A DNA stretch of 64,000 nucleotides, from contig NZ_PYPS01000028.1 of the NCBI RefSeq assembly GCF_003027925.1, forward strand, positions 1 to 64,000. Reading direction: 5' to 3'. The stretch's first letter is position 1; every line of letters begins with the position of its first letter. The stretch comes from Micromonospora sp. RP3T (lineage in GTDB: Bacteria; Actinomycetota; Actinomycetes; Mycobacteriales; Micromonosporaceae). This document shows positions 16,614 through 25,122 of the stretch, piece after piece. Below the pieces are notes generated by a model. That model was given only the letters and a program-made list of their open reading frames with translations. It was not told where the DNA came from and made no database searches. Both the position numbers and the translations under genes were made by a program.

Positions 16614-16666
16614 CCGGGCGCAGGCCGACGACGCAGACGAACGACGCGGGTGAGGCGGTCGCATGA
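16610..16666 (+). CDS. 18-residue ORF coupling the PrgI-like and VirB4-like genes
   Basis: The ATG at 16610 overlaps the PrgI-like stop (ATGA), and this ORF's own TGA at 16664 overlaps the VirB4-like ATG at 16663 (ATGA). The peptide is MTGRRPTTQTNDAGEAVA, polar with no membrane segment. The exact double overlap suggests it is translated, either as a coupling relay or as a remnant of a longer cistron. Codon use looks normal for the genome. No homologue is known to me. Confidence 0.5.
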   Translation: MTGRRPTTQTNDAGEAVA

Positions 16667-19600
16667 GTCGCTCCTCCACGCCGGGTTCCCCGGCCGGACG
16701 CCCGGCCGACACGCCTGGTAACCGTGCGCGATCATTCGACTACCCACCGGACGAGGATCTGGACGAGGTCGTACTGGACCCGGCGCTCGTCACCAGCCCC
16801 GGCCACGGCCGCGTCGGCGTGTTCCAGCCGCCACGCCCGCTCGGCCCGCGCGGTGGGGACGCGCGCGAGGCGGTCCGTCCCGACGGCGACATCGACTCGC
16901 CGTTCCTCGACCTGTTCGGCGGCGCGCAGCCCCGGGTCCGCCGCCCCGCCGCCACCCCGCCGGCCCTGCCGGTCGAACCGGTGGTGGCCCCACCCCGACG
17001 CGGCGTCGGCGGCGTCGGGCGCGACGCGCTGCCGATCCCGCACCAGCCCGCCGCACCGGCCGAACCAGCGCCGCCGGTCCGGCCCGAACCGCCGGCCCGG
17101 GAGCCCGCCCCCGGCGTACGCGCGATGGAGCGACAGCGGCCGGAGCACGCGCTCGCCGCGCCCGCCGAGCCGCCCGCGCTCGACCCGCCGCCGGCGACCC
17201 GCAGCCGGGTGCCGCTGCAGGCGGGCGACCGGCTCGCGCTGCGCCCCACCACCGAGCCGGCGCCGGCAGCCGAACCCGTGCTCCCGCCGCCCGCGCACGC
17301 CGAGCTCGGAGCCGCCGCGAACCGCACCGACCCGCGGGAGCCGGCACCCGACCTGCCGGACCGGCCGACGCCGTCCCGGGAGGTCGGCCGGCCCGCGCAC
17401 CGTGAGGTGACGCCGCCCCGGCAACGCTCGGCCGACCGCCGCAACAAGCCGGCCAAGCCGGCCCGAGTCCGCGCCCCGAAGATCAAGTTCGGCGATCGGG
17501 ACCCGGCCGTCGAGCTGGCCATCACCGAGATCGCCGGCCACCTCACCTTCACCCCCAACACGGTCACCGCCTGGTACTGGCTGCCCGAGGTGCGCTGGGC
17601 GTTCCGCCCCGACGCGGAACGCGAGGCGTTGCTCTCGGCGATCTCCGAGCAGTACGCCGGCCTGGCCGGGTTCCGGCTGCACCTACGCCGCACCACCCGG
17701 CCCTTCCCGGCCGACGAGTGGGCGCGCACCATCGACGCGCACACCGCCACCCCGCTGCCCGACGTGGCCGGCACCGCCGGCTGGGCCGACCACCTGGTCT
17801 CCGCCCAGCGGCACCTCATGTCCGTCAACCACGCCGAGGGCCAGACCTACCTCGGGGTCACCTTCGCCCGCCGGTCGCTCGGCGACTCGCTCACCGAACG
17901 CCTGCTGCGCACGTTCGGCCGGGGCACCGCCGACGGCGAACGGCGCCGGCTGGGCCGCACCGTCGAGCAGTTCGACGAGGTGCTCGGCGCGTTCGGCATG
18001 CGCGGTCGCCGGGTCACCGCGCCCGAGCTGGAATGGCTGCTCTACCGCTCGGTGGCGCTCTGCATGGCGCCGCCCGGCGTGCTCTCCCCGATCACCAACG
18101 GCCGGTGGGAACGCGGCGACCTGCTGGCCCTCACCGAGCAGGTCGAGCGCTACCGCACCCCGTACGGCTCCACCGTGAAGCTGGTCAACCGGATGACCGG
18201 CGAGGAACGGCACGTGGCCGTGCTCGCGGTCGGCCGGATGGAACCGCTGGAGATCCCCGAGCGGCACGAGCCCTGGCTGCACTTCCACGAGCGGCTGCCG
18301 TGGCCGATGGAGCTGTCCACCCGGGTCGACCTCCTCGGCCCCAACGACTCCTTCCGGAACCTCGAACACCGGCTCCGGATGATCCGCTCCCAGCAGCTCG
18401 ACTACGCCGAGCACGGCATCGACGCCCCACCCGAGCTGGAGCGGCTGGCCAAACGGGCGCTGGTGATCGGTGACGAGATGACCACCGGGCTGCCGGTCGA
18501 CTCGGCCCGGGCGCACGGCTGGCACCGGATCGCGGTCGGCGGTCGCACCCGGGAGGAATGCCTGGAGCGGGCCCGCCGCCTCATCCAGCTCTACTCCCGC
18601 GAGCTGCGCATCTCGCTCCAGCATCCGAAGAACCAGGACTGGCTGGCCCGTGAGTTCATCCCCGGCGAGCCCATCGCCAACACCGGATACGTCAGACGGA
18701 TGCCGGTCCAACTGCTCGCCGCCGCGCTGCCCCAGGCCGCGTCCACGGTCGGCGACCGGCGCGGCGACCTGATCGGCCGGACCGCCGGCACCTGCCGCCG
18801 CCCGGTCTTCCTCGACCTGCACTTCCCGATGGAGGTACGCGAACGCTCCGGGCTCGCCGTCTTCGTCGCCGAACCGGGCGGTGGCAAGTCCACGCTGCTC
18901 GGGGCGCTCGGCTACCTGGCCGCGCGGCGCGGCGTGCAGGTGACGCTGCTCGACCCGTCCGGCCCGCTGGCCCGGCTCTGCGCCATGCCCGAGCTGGCGC
19001 CCTACTCGCGGGTGCTCAACCTGACCGGCTCGGAACAGGGCACGCTGGCCCCGTACGCGCTGATCCCCACGCCGCTGCGCAGCGAGTTCGGCACCGGGGC
19101 GGCCGGCGACCGGGAGTTCGAGATCGCCGTCTCCAACGCCCGCGCCGAACGCCGGATGCTGGTGCAGGACATCTGCATGATGCTGGTGCCACCGCAGGTG
19201 GCCCGGGAGGCGTCCACCGCCACCCTGTTCCGACACGCCGTACGCCAGGTGCCGGCCGAGGAAACCTCCACCCTGGACGACGTGGTCGCCTGCCTCCAGG
19301 GGCTCGACGACGACGCCGGCCGCGAACTGGCGAACCTGCTGCTCGACACCGCCGAGATGCCGCTGGCGATGCTCTTCTTCGGCCGCCCGCCGGAAGGACT
19401 GCTCGGCGCCGACGCCGCGCTCACCGTGATCACCATGGCCGGCCTCCGGCTGCCCGACCTCAAGATCGAGCGGGAGTACTGGTCGGCCGAGGAAGCCCTG
19501 GCCCTGCCGATGCTGCACACCGCGCACCGGCTGGCGGTCCGCCGCTGCTACGGCGGGTCGATGGGTTCCCGGAAGCTCGTCGGCTTGGACGAGGCGCACT

Positions 19601-20043
19601 TCATGGAGGGCTGGCGCTCCGGACGGTCGTTCCTGGTCCGGCTCGCCCGGGACTCCCGGAAGTGGAACCTCGCCGCGCTGGTCGCCTCGCAGAACCCGAA
19701 GGACATCCTCGGCCTCGACGTGCAGAACCTCGTCTCCACCGTCTTCGTCGGCCGGATCGCCGAGGACAGCGAGATCGCCTCCGAGGCACTGCGGCTGCTC
19801 CGGGTGCCGGTCGACGACGGTTACGAGGCGACTCTCGCCTCGCTCTCCCAGGCCGACAGCGGTTCCGCCAACCGGCTCGGGTTCCGTGAGTTCGTCATGC
19901 GCGACGTCGACGGACGCGTGCAGAAGGTCCGGGTCGACGTGTCGTACGTCGACGGGCTGCTGAAGCACCTGGACACCACCCCCGCCGCGGTCGCCCAGGC
20001 CGCCGGCCAACTGCCGACCGTGCTGGCTGATCTGGAGGCGTGA
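16663..20043 (+). CDS. VirB4/TraC-like conjugation ATPase
   Basis: A 1126-residue ATPase, the expected motor of the secretion apparatus at the inner membrane. The first 260 or so residues are Pro/Ala/Arg-rich and probably disordered, then basic (RRNKPAKPARVRAPKIKFGDRD). The middle is the VirB4-type N-terminal domain. The C-terminal ATPase has Walker A AEPGGGKSTLLGAL with Lys at residue 742, Walker B LVGLDEAHFMEGW with Asp at 976, and LVASQNPKDILGLDVQNLVSTVFVGR typical of the TraG/VirB4 motor. Length exceeds typical VirB4 (about 800) because of the N-terminal extension. The start overlaps the 18-codon ORF, and the next gene starts one base after the stop. Confidence 0.88.
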   Translation: MSRSSTPGSPAGRPADTPGNRARSFDYPPDEDLDEVVLDPALVTSPGHGRVGVFQPPRPLGPRGGDAREAVRPDGDIDSPFLDLFGGAQPRVRRPAATPPALPVEPVVAPPRRGVGGVGRDALPIPHQPAAPAEPAPPVRPEPPAREPAPGVRAMERQRPEHALAAPAEPPALDPPPATRSRVPLQAGDRLALRPTTEPAPAAEPVLPPPAHAELGAAANRTDPREPAPDLPDRPTPSREVGRPAHREVTPPRQRSADRRNKPAKPARVRAPKIKFGDRDPAVELAITEIAGHLTFTPNTVTAWYWLPEVRWAFRPDAEREALLSAISEQYAGLAGFRLHLRRTTRPFPADEWARTIDAHTATPLPDVAGTAGWADHLVSAQRHLMSVNHAEGQTYLGVTFARRSLGDSLTERLLRTFGRGTADGERRRLGRTVEQFDEVLGAFGMRGRRVTAPELEWLLYRSVALCMAPPGVLSPITNGRWERGDLLALTEQVERYRTPYGSTVKLVNRMTGEERHVAVLAVGRMEPLEIPERHEPWLHFHERLPWPMELSTRVDLLGPNDSFRNLEHRLRMIRSQQLDYAEHGIDAPPELERLAKRALVIGDEMTTGLPVDSARAHGWHRIAVGGRTREECLERARRLIQLYSRELRISLQHPKNQDWLAREFIPGEPIANTGYVRRMPVQLLAAALPQAASTVGDRRGDLIGRTAGTCRRPVFLDLHFPMEVRERSGLAVFVAEPGGGKSTLLGALGYLAARRGVQVTLLDPSGPLARLCAMPELAPYSRVLNLTGSEQGTLAPYALIPTPLRSEFGTGAAGDREFEIAVSNARAERRMLVQDICMMLVPPQVAREASTATLFRHAVRQVPAEETSTLDDVVACLQGLDDDAGRELANLLLDTAEMPLAMLFFGRPPEGLLGADAALTVITMAGLRLPDLKIEREYWSAEEALALPMLHTAHRLAVRRCYGGSMGSRKLVGLDEAHFMEGWRSGRSFLVRLARDSRKWNLAALVASQNPKDILGLDVQNLVSTVFVGRIAEDSEIASEALRLLRVPVDDGYEATLASLSQADSGSANRLGFREFVMRDVDGRVQKVRVDVSYVDGLLKHLDTTPAAVAQAAGQLPTVLADLEA

Positions 20044-20044
20044 C

Positions 20045-21988
20045 ATGGCGAGGGCCCGGGCACGGATCACGGCGCTCCTCATCGCCCTCGGCGTACTCGC
20101 CGGGGCCACGATCTCCTGGCCGCTGATCGGGGGCACACCCGCGTACGCGGCCGGCCCGGCCGCCCAGGCGCGGGCCGAACTGTGCAGCACCAAGGAGTGG
20201 CAGGCCGACTTCCGCGCCTGCGTGGGCAAGCTCAAGGCGGTCAGCGAGGACCAGGTCGAGTGCCGTAACGCGCCGGTGCCCGGTGCACCGGACTCCGGCC
20301 TCGCCGGCTGGTTCGCGGCCCGCCCCGACTCCGCCAAGCAGCCCGGCCCCAAGGGCCTCTACAGCGACTACGGGTACGCCGGCTACAGCTACACCACGTA
20401 CGACGTGGACGGCGGCTGCGCCTCGTCCGTGCTGCACCCGGACTACCGCTTCACCACGATGGTGGCGAACGGCGAGTTCATGTTCGCCAACGCGGTGATC
20501 GGCGCGTCGAACGCGTTGCGGGAGCGCGCGTGGGACCCACGGACCATGTGGCGCTGGGCGGACCCGCTGGTGGAGCAGGCCACCAAGGCCGTCTACCAGA
20601 AGGTGTTCAGCGTCTTCGGCATCATCACCATCTGCGTGGTCGGCCTCTACCTGCTCTGGCGCTCCCGCCAGTCGGACATGAGCAACGCGATGACCACTGC
20701 CGGCTGGGCGATCCTGGTGATGGTGGCGGTGACCGCCCTGGCCGCCTGGCCGGTGAAGTCCGCGAACATCGCCGACAACACACTGATCACCACCCTCGGC
20801 GTGGTGCACGACGCGGTCGGCCCATCCGCGAAGGACACCCCTGCCGGTCAGTGCGATGACCCGAACCCCGAGTCGTGCAAGGACCATCGCCCGCCGGCCG
20901 TACGGGCCAGCGACACCGCGACCGAGACCATGCTCTACCGCAACTGGCTGCGGGGTGTGCTCGGCTCCGCGGACAGCGAGACCGCCAAGAAGTACGGCCA
21001 GGCACTCTACGACGCGAAATCGCTGACCTGGGACGAAGCAGCATCGATCCGAAGCAACCCGGCGACGCGCGACGTTGTGATCAAGGCCAAGCAACAGCAG
21101 TGGGCCCGGGTCGCCGAGCAGATCAAGTCGGAGGATCCGGAGGCGTACGAGTACCTCCAGGGCACCAAGGACATGGACCGGATCGGTGCCGGCTTCATCG
21201 CGGTGCTTGCCTCGCTGCTGTTCGCCATGTTCGACCTCACCGCGTCGGTGCTGGTGCTGCTCGGCTTCCTGATCTTCCGGTGGGCGGTGATCGCCGCGCC
21301 CATCCTCGGCACGGTCGGGTTGATGCGCCCAGCCAGCGCCGGGCTCCGCCGGCTGGCGAACGCTGTGGTGGCCGCCGTGTTCAACATCGCCATCTTCGGC
21401 ACCGGTGCGGCCATCTACCTCTTCGCCGTCGACCTGATCATGAACACGGCCACCCTGCCGGGTTGGCTCCAGGTGGTCCTGGTCTGGCTCTGCGGTGTGG
21501 TGGGCTGGCTGTTGCTGCGGCCGTACCGACGGATCACCCAGCTCGGCGGTAAGGACAGCAGCGAGGCGGTCAGCTCGGCCGGCTCGTGGCACCGCCGGTT
21601 CTTCCGGGACATGCGGGTCGCCGCCCGGCTGGACGTCGCCGAGCCCGGCGGCACCAACGAGCCGGCGTTCGGCCGGCGTCGCGGCGTCGTCGCCGACCAG
21701 CGCAGCCTCCGACCGGAGGCCCGGCACGAGGATCCGGCGCACGCCGCCACACCCGTCGAGCGGGAGCGGCCGGACGGACGGGAACGGCCGGACGAGGCAC
21801 CCGCGCCCGAGCGCACCGGTGGACGGCCCACCACGGCACCCCGGCCGCGCCGCGCACCGTCCACCTGGACCGAGCCGGACGTGCCCGAGGAGGTTCCCTC
21901 CTACGCCGTCTATCGGCCCGACTCGGCGGACCGGGCGACCGCACCGGCCACCCGGCCGGCGCCGCGGATCCGCTCCGAGGCCAGGTGA
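20045..21988 (+). CDS. VirB6/TrbL-like polytopic membrane protein
   Basis: A 647-residue protein with an N-terminal signal peptide (MARARARITALLIALGVLAG, cleavage likely after AYA). An extracytoplasmic domain of about 160 residues follows, with four or five cysteines (ELCSTKEW, FRACVG, QVECRN, GGCASS). About six membrane helices lie between VFSVFGIITICVVGLYLLW and LQVVLVWLCGVVGWLLL, then a disordered charged tail of about 160 residues. The layout fits the channel-forming VirB6/TrbL-type component found next to VirB4 in actinobacterial type IV clusters. The paired cysteines suggest disulfides outside the membrane. It starts one base after the VirB4-like stop and ends six bases before the next gene. 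Confidence 0.78.
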   Translation: MARARARITALLIALGVLAGATISWPLIGGTPAYAAGPAAQARAELCSTKEWQADFRACVGKLKAVSEDQVECRNAPVPGAPDSGLAGWFAARPDSAKQPGPKGLYSDYGYAGYSYTTYDVDGGCASSVLHPDYRFTTMVANGEFMFANAVIGASNALRERAWDPRTMWRWADPLVEQATKAVYQKVFSVFGIITICVVGLYLLWRSRQSDMSNAMTTAGWAILVMVAVTALAAWPVKSANIADNTLITTLGVVHDAVGPSAKDTPAGQCDDPNPESCKDHRPPAVRASDTATETMLYRNWLRGVLGSADSETAKKYGQALYDAKSLTWDEAASIRSNPATRDVVIKAKQQQWARVAEQIKSEDPEAYEYLQGTKDMDRIGAGFIAVLASLLFAMFDLTASVLVLLGFLIFRWAVIAAPILGTVGLMRPASAGLRRLANAVVAAVFNIAIFGTGAAIYLFAVDLIMNTATLPGWLQVVLVWLCGVVGWLLLRPYRRITQLGGKDSSEAVSSAGSWHRRFFRDMRVAARLDVAEPGGTNEPAFGRRRGVVADQRSLRPEARHEDPAHAATPVERERPDGRERPDEAPAPERTGGRPTTAPRPRRAPSTWTEPDVPEEVPSYAVYRPDSADRATAPATRPAPRIRSEAR

Positions 21989-21994
21989 CCTCCG

Positions 21995-22546
21995 ATGCGA
22001 CGGGCGCTGGAGTTCCTCTTCACCCGGGTCCTCCGGTCCCGGCTCGGCATCGCGCTGGCGATCGCGGTTCTCGTCTTCGGGGTGATCGGCACGGCCCGGC
22101 TGGTCTCCGGATCCGGCGACGGGGGCGCCGGCGTGGCCGTCCGTCCCACCCAGCCGATCAGCACCGTGGACCCCGAGGCAGGTGAGGACGGGGTGCTGTC
22201 CAGCCCGCCGGCGGCGGTCGCCCCGAAGACGCGCCCGGGCGAGCCCACCCCCGAGCAGGTGGCCGGACGCTTCACCACCGCCTGGCTGGCCGGCCCGGGC
22301 AGCACCGGCGACGCCTGGCAGGCCCGGCTGCGTCCGCTCTCCACCCCCGCGCTGGTGGAGAAGATGGCCGGGGCCGACCCGGAGACCGTGCCGGCCCGGC
22401 GGACCACCGGCCCGCCGACGCTCCGCCCCCGCACCGAGACCTTCGTGGAGGCGCTGATTCCGCTGGACGACGGCACACTCCGGCTCGAACTGGTCGCCCC
22501 GGACGGGCCGTGGTTGGTGGACGCGGTCGACTGGGAGCGGTCGTGA
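21995..22546 (+). CDS. VirB8/TcpC-like single-pass protein
   Basis: A 183-residue protein with one N-terminal membrane anchor (LGIALAIAVLVFGVIGTARL), a Pro-rich linker and a domain of about 95 residues (EQVAGRFTTAWL to WLVDAVDWERS) with the alternating pattern of NTF2-like TcpC/VirB8 periplasmic domains. Such proteins form the outside scaffold of Gram-positive type IV systems. Its stop overlaps the GTG start of the peptidoglycan hydrolase gene. TcpC proteins usually carry two NTF2-like repeats; only one is visible here, so this is a minimal form. Confidence 0.65.
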   Translation: MRRALEFLFTRVLRSRLGIALAIAVLVFGVIGTARLVSGSGDGGAGVAVRPTQPISTVDPEAGEDGVLSSPPAAVAPKTRPGEPTPEQVAGRFTTAWLAGPGSTGDAWQARLRPLSTPALVEKMAGADPETVPARRTTGPPTLRPRTETFVEALIPLDDGTLRLELVAPDGPWLVDAVDWERS

Positions 22547-23718
22547 GCGCCGGAGCGGCCGCCGTGGGGCAGGTCCGGCGGAAGGTCCGGGTCGGCGTGC
22601 TGGCCACCGCGGTCACCGGCGTACTCGCCCTGCTCTGCTGCGTGGGCGGCGCCGCCGCCTTCTTCCTCACCGAGCTGGGCGGTGATCGGGAGGACCCGAA
22701 GCTCGCGGGCCTGACCTGCGACCCCACCTATCAGGTGACGCTGACCGGGGACATGCCGCGCTTCGCCGAGTACGGCGACGGCCAGCTGCGTAACGCCGCC
22801 GCCATCATCAAGACGGGCCAGGACATGAAGGTGCCGGCCCGGGGGTGGGTGATCGCGTTGGCCACCGCGATGCAGGAGTCGGCGCTGCGCAACCTGGCCA
22901 ACAGTCGCGTGCCGGCGTCGCTGGCACTGCCGCACGAGGGGGTCGGCGCCGACCACGACTCGGTGGGCCTGTTCCAGCAGCGGCCGGGCTGGGGCAGCGT
23001 CGAACAGCGGATGACGCCGTCGTACGCGGCGCGCAAGTTCTACCAGAAGATGGTGAAGGTGCCGAACTGGCAGCAACGGCCGCTGTCCGTGGTGGCGCAG
23101 CGGGTTCAGGTCAGCGCATTCCCGGATGCCTATGCCAAACACGAGGAACTTGCGGGGCGGATCGTCGACGCGCTGGCCGGCGGGGCGGCCCGGACCGTGG
23201 AGATCGCCGGCAAGGCGGTCTGCGACGCCGCCGCCGGGGCCCGGATCGCCGCCTCCGGCTGGACCGCACCGCTGCCCGGCGGCGTGGTCTCCGGTTTCCG
23301 GACCGACGCCCGCCCGAGCCACGACGGCGTGGACCTGGCCGCGGACAAGCGCACCGAGATCCACGCCGCGTCGGCCGGCCGGGTGCTGGTTGCCAGGTGC
23401 GACCCCGACCACTCCGGCCGGCGGGACTGCGACCGGGACGGCTGGCCGGACAAGGGTGGTTGCGGGTGGTTCGTCGACATCCTGCACGCTGGCGGCTTCA
23501 TCACCCGCTACTGCCACATGATCGAACGACCCCGGGTCCGTCCCGGCCAGACGGTCGCGGCCGGTGAGGTGATCGGGCTCTCCGGCACCAGCGGCAACTC
23601 CTCCGGCCCGCACCTGCACTTCGAGGTGCACCACGACAGCGACCGGTCCAGCCGCGGTGCGGAGAATCCGGTGCCGTTCATGCGCGAGCGCGGTGCGCCC
23701 CTCACCGGGACCGGATGA
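22543..23718 (+). CDS. Bifunctional peptidoglycan hydrolase: lytic domain plus M23 peptidase
   Basis: A 391-residue protein with an N-terminal membrane anchor (VLATAVTGVLALLCCVGGAAAFFL). A lysozyme-like VirB1-type domain follows (GWVIALATAMQESALRNL, candidate catalytic Glu in QESA; SVGLFQQRPGWGS). A C-terminal M23 LytM domain has the zinc motif SHDGVDLAAD and HLHFEVHH. Extra cysteines (RCDPDHSGRRDCDRDGWPDKGGCGW) form an insert that looks disulfide-linked or metal-binding. It should cut both glycan and peptide bonds to let the apparatus cross the wall. The GTG at 22543 overlaps the upstream TGA. It matches TcpG/VirB1-type hydrolases of Gram-positive T4SS. Confidence 0.85.
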   Translation: MSAGAAAVGQVRRKVRVGVLATAVTGVLALLCCVGGAAAFFLTELGGDREDPKLAGLTCDPTYQVTLTGDMPRFAEYGDGQLRNAAAIIKTGQDMKVPARGWVIALATAMQESALRNLANSRVPASLALPHEGVGADHDSVGLFQQRPGWGSVEQRMTPSYAARKFYQKMVKVPNWQQRPLSVVAQRVQVSAFPDAYAKHEELAGRIVDALAGGAARTVEIAGKAVCDAAAGARIAASGWTAPLPGGVVSGFRTDARPSHDGVDLAADKRTEIHAASAGRVLVARCDPDHSGRRDCDRDGWPDKGGCGWFVDILHAGGFITRYCHMIERPRVRPGQTVAAGEVIGLSGTSGNSSGPHLHFEVHHDSDRSSRGAENPVPFMRERGAPLTGTG

Positions 23719-24329
23719 GTTCGCCGCCCATGAGCAATCCGCTGCCCGACCCGTTCGCGGACCGCCCCGACTGGGCCCCGCTGCCACCCCGCCCGATCGA
23801 GATCGTGCCCGCCACCGGCGGAACCGAGCTGCGCGGCCGCCGGGTGCTGGTCGGCCTGCCCGGCCTGGGCTGGCGCGGTGACCTGCGCGCCGACGAACGG
23901 GTGGTGCAGGGCAGCCGCACCTACGTGCCGGTCATCCCGGAACACGAGTGGTACCGGGCCGAGTCCGAGCAGGTGGAGGTGTTCGCGCCGCTGGTGCCGG
24001 TGGAACGCGTCTGGGTGGAGACGGTCGGCGGACGGAGACCGCCGGCTGGTCCGGCCGAGTCGGGCATCCGGCTGGTCTCGTTGGACGCGCCCACCCGCCG
24101 ACCACCCACCCCGGTCTTCGAGACCGACGCGGTGACCGGACGACGCGTGGTGCACGTCGACGACGGCGCGGAGCGGCGTGACCTGCGGGCCGTCACCGAG
24201 ACCTACTCCGGCGCCGACGGCGACATCTGCGTCCGGGTGGCACTTGAGCTGGAGTGGTACCGCTGGGCCTGGCGCGGACAGGCACCGACCACCCTGGAGG
24301 TACCGGTCCACCTGCTCTGGCTGGAGTAG
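23715..24329 (+). CDS. Last gene of the T4SS-like operon, unknown function
   Basis: A 204-residue soluble protein without signal or membrane segment, starting in ATGA overlap with the hydrolase gene. It is rich in Val, Glu, Trp and Arg with several strand-like segments (VRVALELEWYRWAWRG, LEVPVHLLWLE). I do not recognise a family. Its coupling to the operon suggests a cytoplasmic accessory of the apparatus. Only six bases separate its stop from the convergent gene at 24336. Confidence 0.72.
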   Translation: MSSPPMSNPLPDPFADRPDWAPLPPRPIEIVPATGGTELRGRRVLVGLPGLGWRGDLRADERVVQGSRTYVPVIPEHEWYRAESEQVEVFAPLVPVERVWVETVGGRRPPAGPAESGIRLVSLDAPTRRPPTPVFETDAVTGRRVVHVDDGAERRDLRAVTETYSGADGDICVRVALELEWYRWAWRGQAPTTLEVPVHLLWLE

Positions 24330-24335
24330 CCACCG

Positions 24336-24908
24336 CTAACCGATCTTGTTGGCTCCGCAAACACGCCAGCCGTCCTTGTTGTTCAGCAGATCAAACCGCC
24401 AAGCCTCACGACGGCTACTCCGCGACTGACCGTCTTGCGAGCTAGAGATAGCGAGTGTTGTCGTAACGGACTCCCCTCGCCCGTTGTTGACTTGAACGAG
24501 AGGTCCCCAGCTCACCTTAATTTCCACCCCAAAGTTGGCCTCACGCTGCTCTAGTTCCGCTCGCAAGGCACGCATTCCGTCAAGATCATCGCTGTCTCTA
24601 CAGGCGAACTCCTGAGCCTTGGTGTCATTGCGATCGATGAGATAAGTCTGAACGTAGTTGGCCACCACGACGTCCGGGGCGCTGCGGTCCGGGGCGGTGG
24701 CCCGGTCGTACAGCACGAAGCCGACCACCGCGCCGCCCGCGCAGAGCAACGCCACCACTCCCGCGACGACCGCGAGCACGGTGCGTAGCGGACGCTTGGG
24801 GTGGGCCGGAACCGGTGCCGGCGCGGGGGGCGCCAACTGCTCCGGCGGGGTCCGCTGCGCCGGCACTCGGGAGACCTGGGAACCGGCGGGGGGCTGCACT
24901 GATTCCAC
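24336..24908 (-). CDS. Membrane-anchored protein with extracytoplasmic domain
   Basis: A 190-residue protein with a Pro-rich cytoplasmic N-terminus, one membrane helix (LRTVLAVVAGVVALLCAGGAVVGFVLY) and an outside domain of about 115 residues (VVVANYVQTYLIDRNDTKAQEFAC to WRVCGANKIG) with two cysteines, like NTF2-type domains of actinobacterial single-pass proteins. The outside-domain DNA (24361-24660) is about 55% G+C by hand count, while the adjacent 60 bases encoding the anchor (24661-24720) are about 77%. The change is sharp and suggests a recombined or recently acquired module. It lies convergent to the T4SS-like operon. Confidence 0.78.
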   Translation of the reverse strand: MESVQPPAGSQVSRVPAQRTPPEQLAPPAPAPVPAHPKRPLRTVLAVVAGVVALLCAGGAVVGFVLYDRATAPDRSAPDVVVANYVQTYLIDRNDTKAQEFACRDSDDLDGMRALRAELEQREANFGVEIKVSWGPLVQVNNGRGESVTTTLAISSSQDGQSRSSRREAWRFDLLNNKDGWRVCGANKIG

Positions 24909-25122
24909 CTCCTGAGGTTATCGGCTGCGGGCCGCGTACCCAATGCCTCAGAACTGGCGGATCGTGGCGAACCGCCGGGCGGACATCGCCCGGCGACGGG
25001 GTGAGTCTGCTCACCGCCGCGCAGCTCACCGCGCCGACCGACATCCCGGTGGACGGCTCCCGACTGGGTTACCGTCACAGCTCGGGGGGAAGATGTCGGC
25101 CTCGGGAAGAGAGGTGGACGCG

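Noticed and set aside
17683..20352. Long minus-strand open frame opposite the VirB4-like gene (about 890 codons)
   Set aside because: High G+C makes antisense frames open. It has low-complexity composition, no family motif and no ribosome site, while the plus strand encodes clear ATPase motifs.
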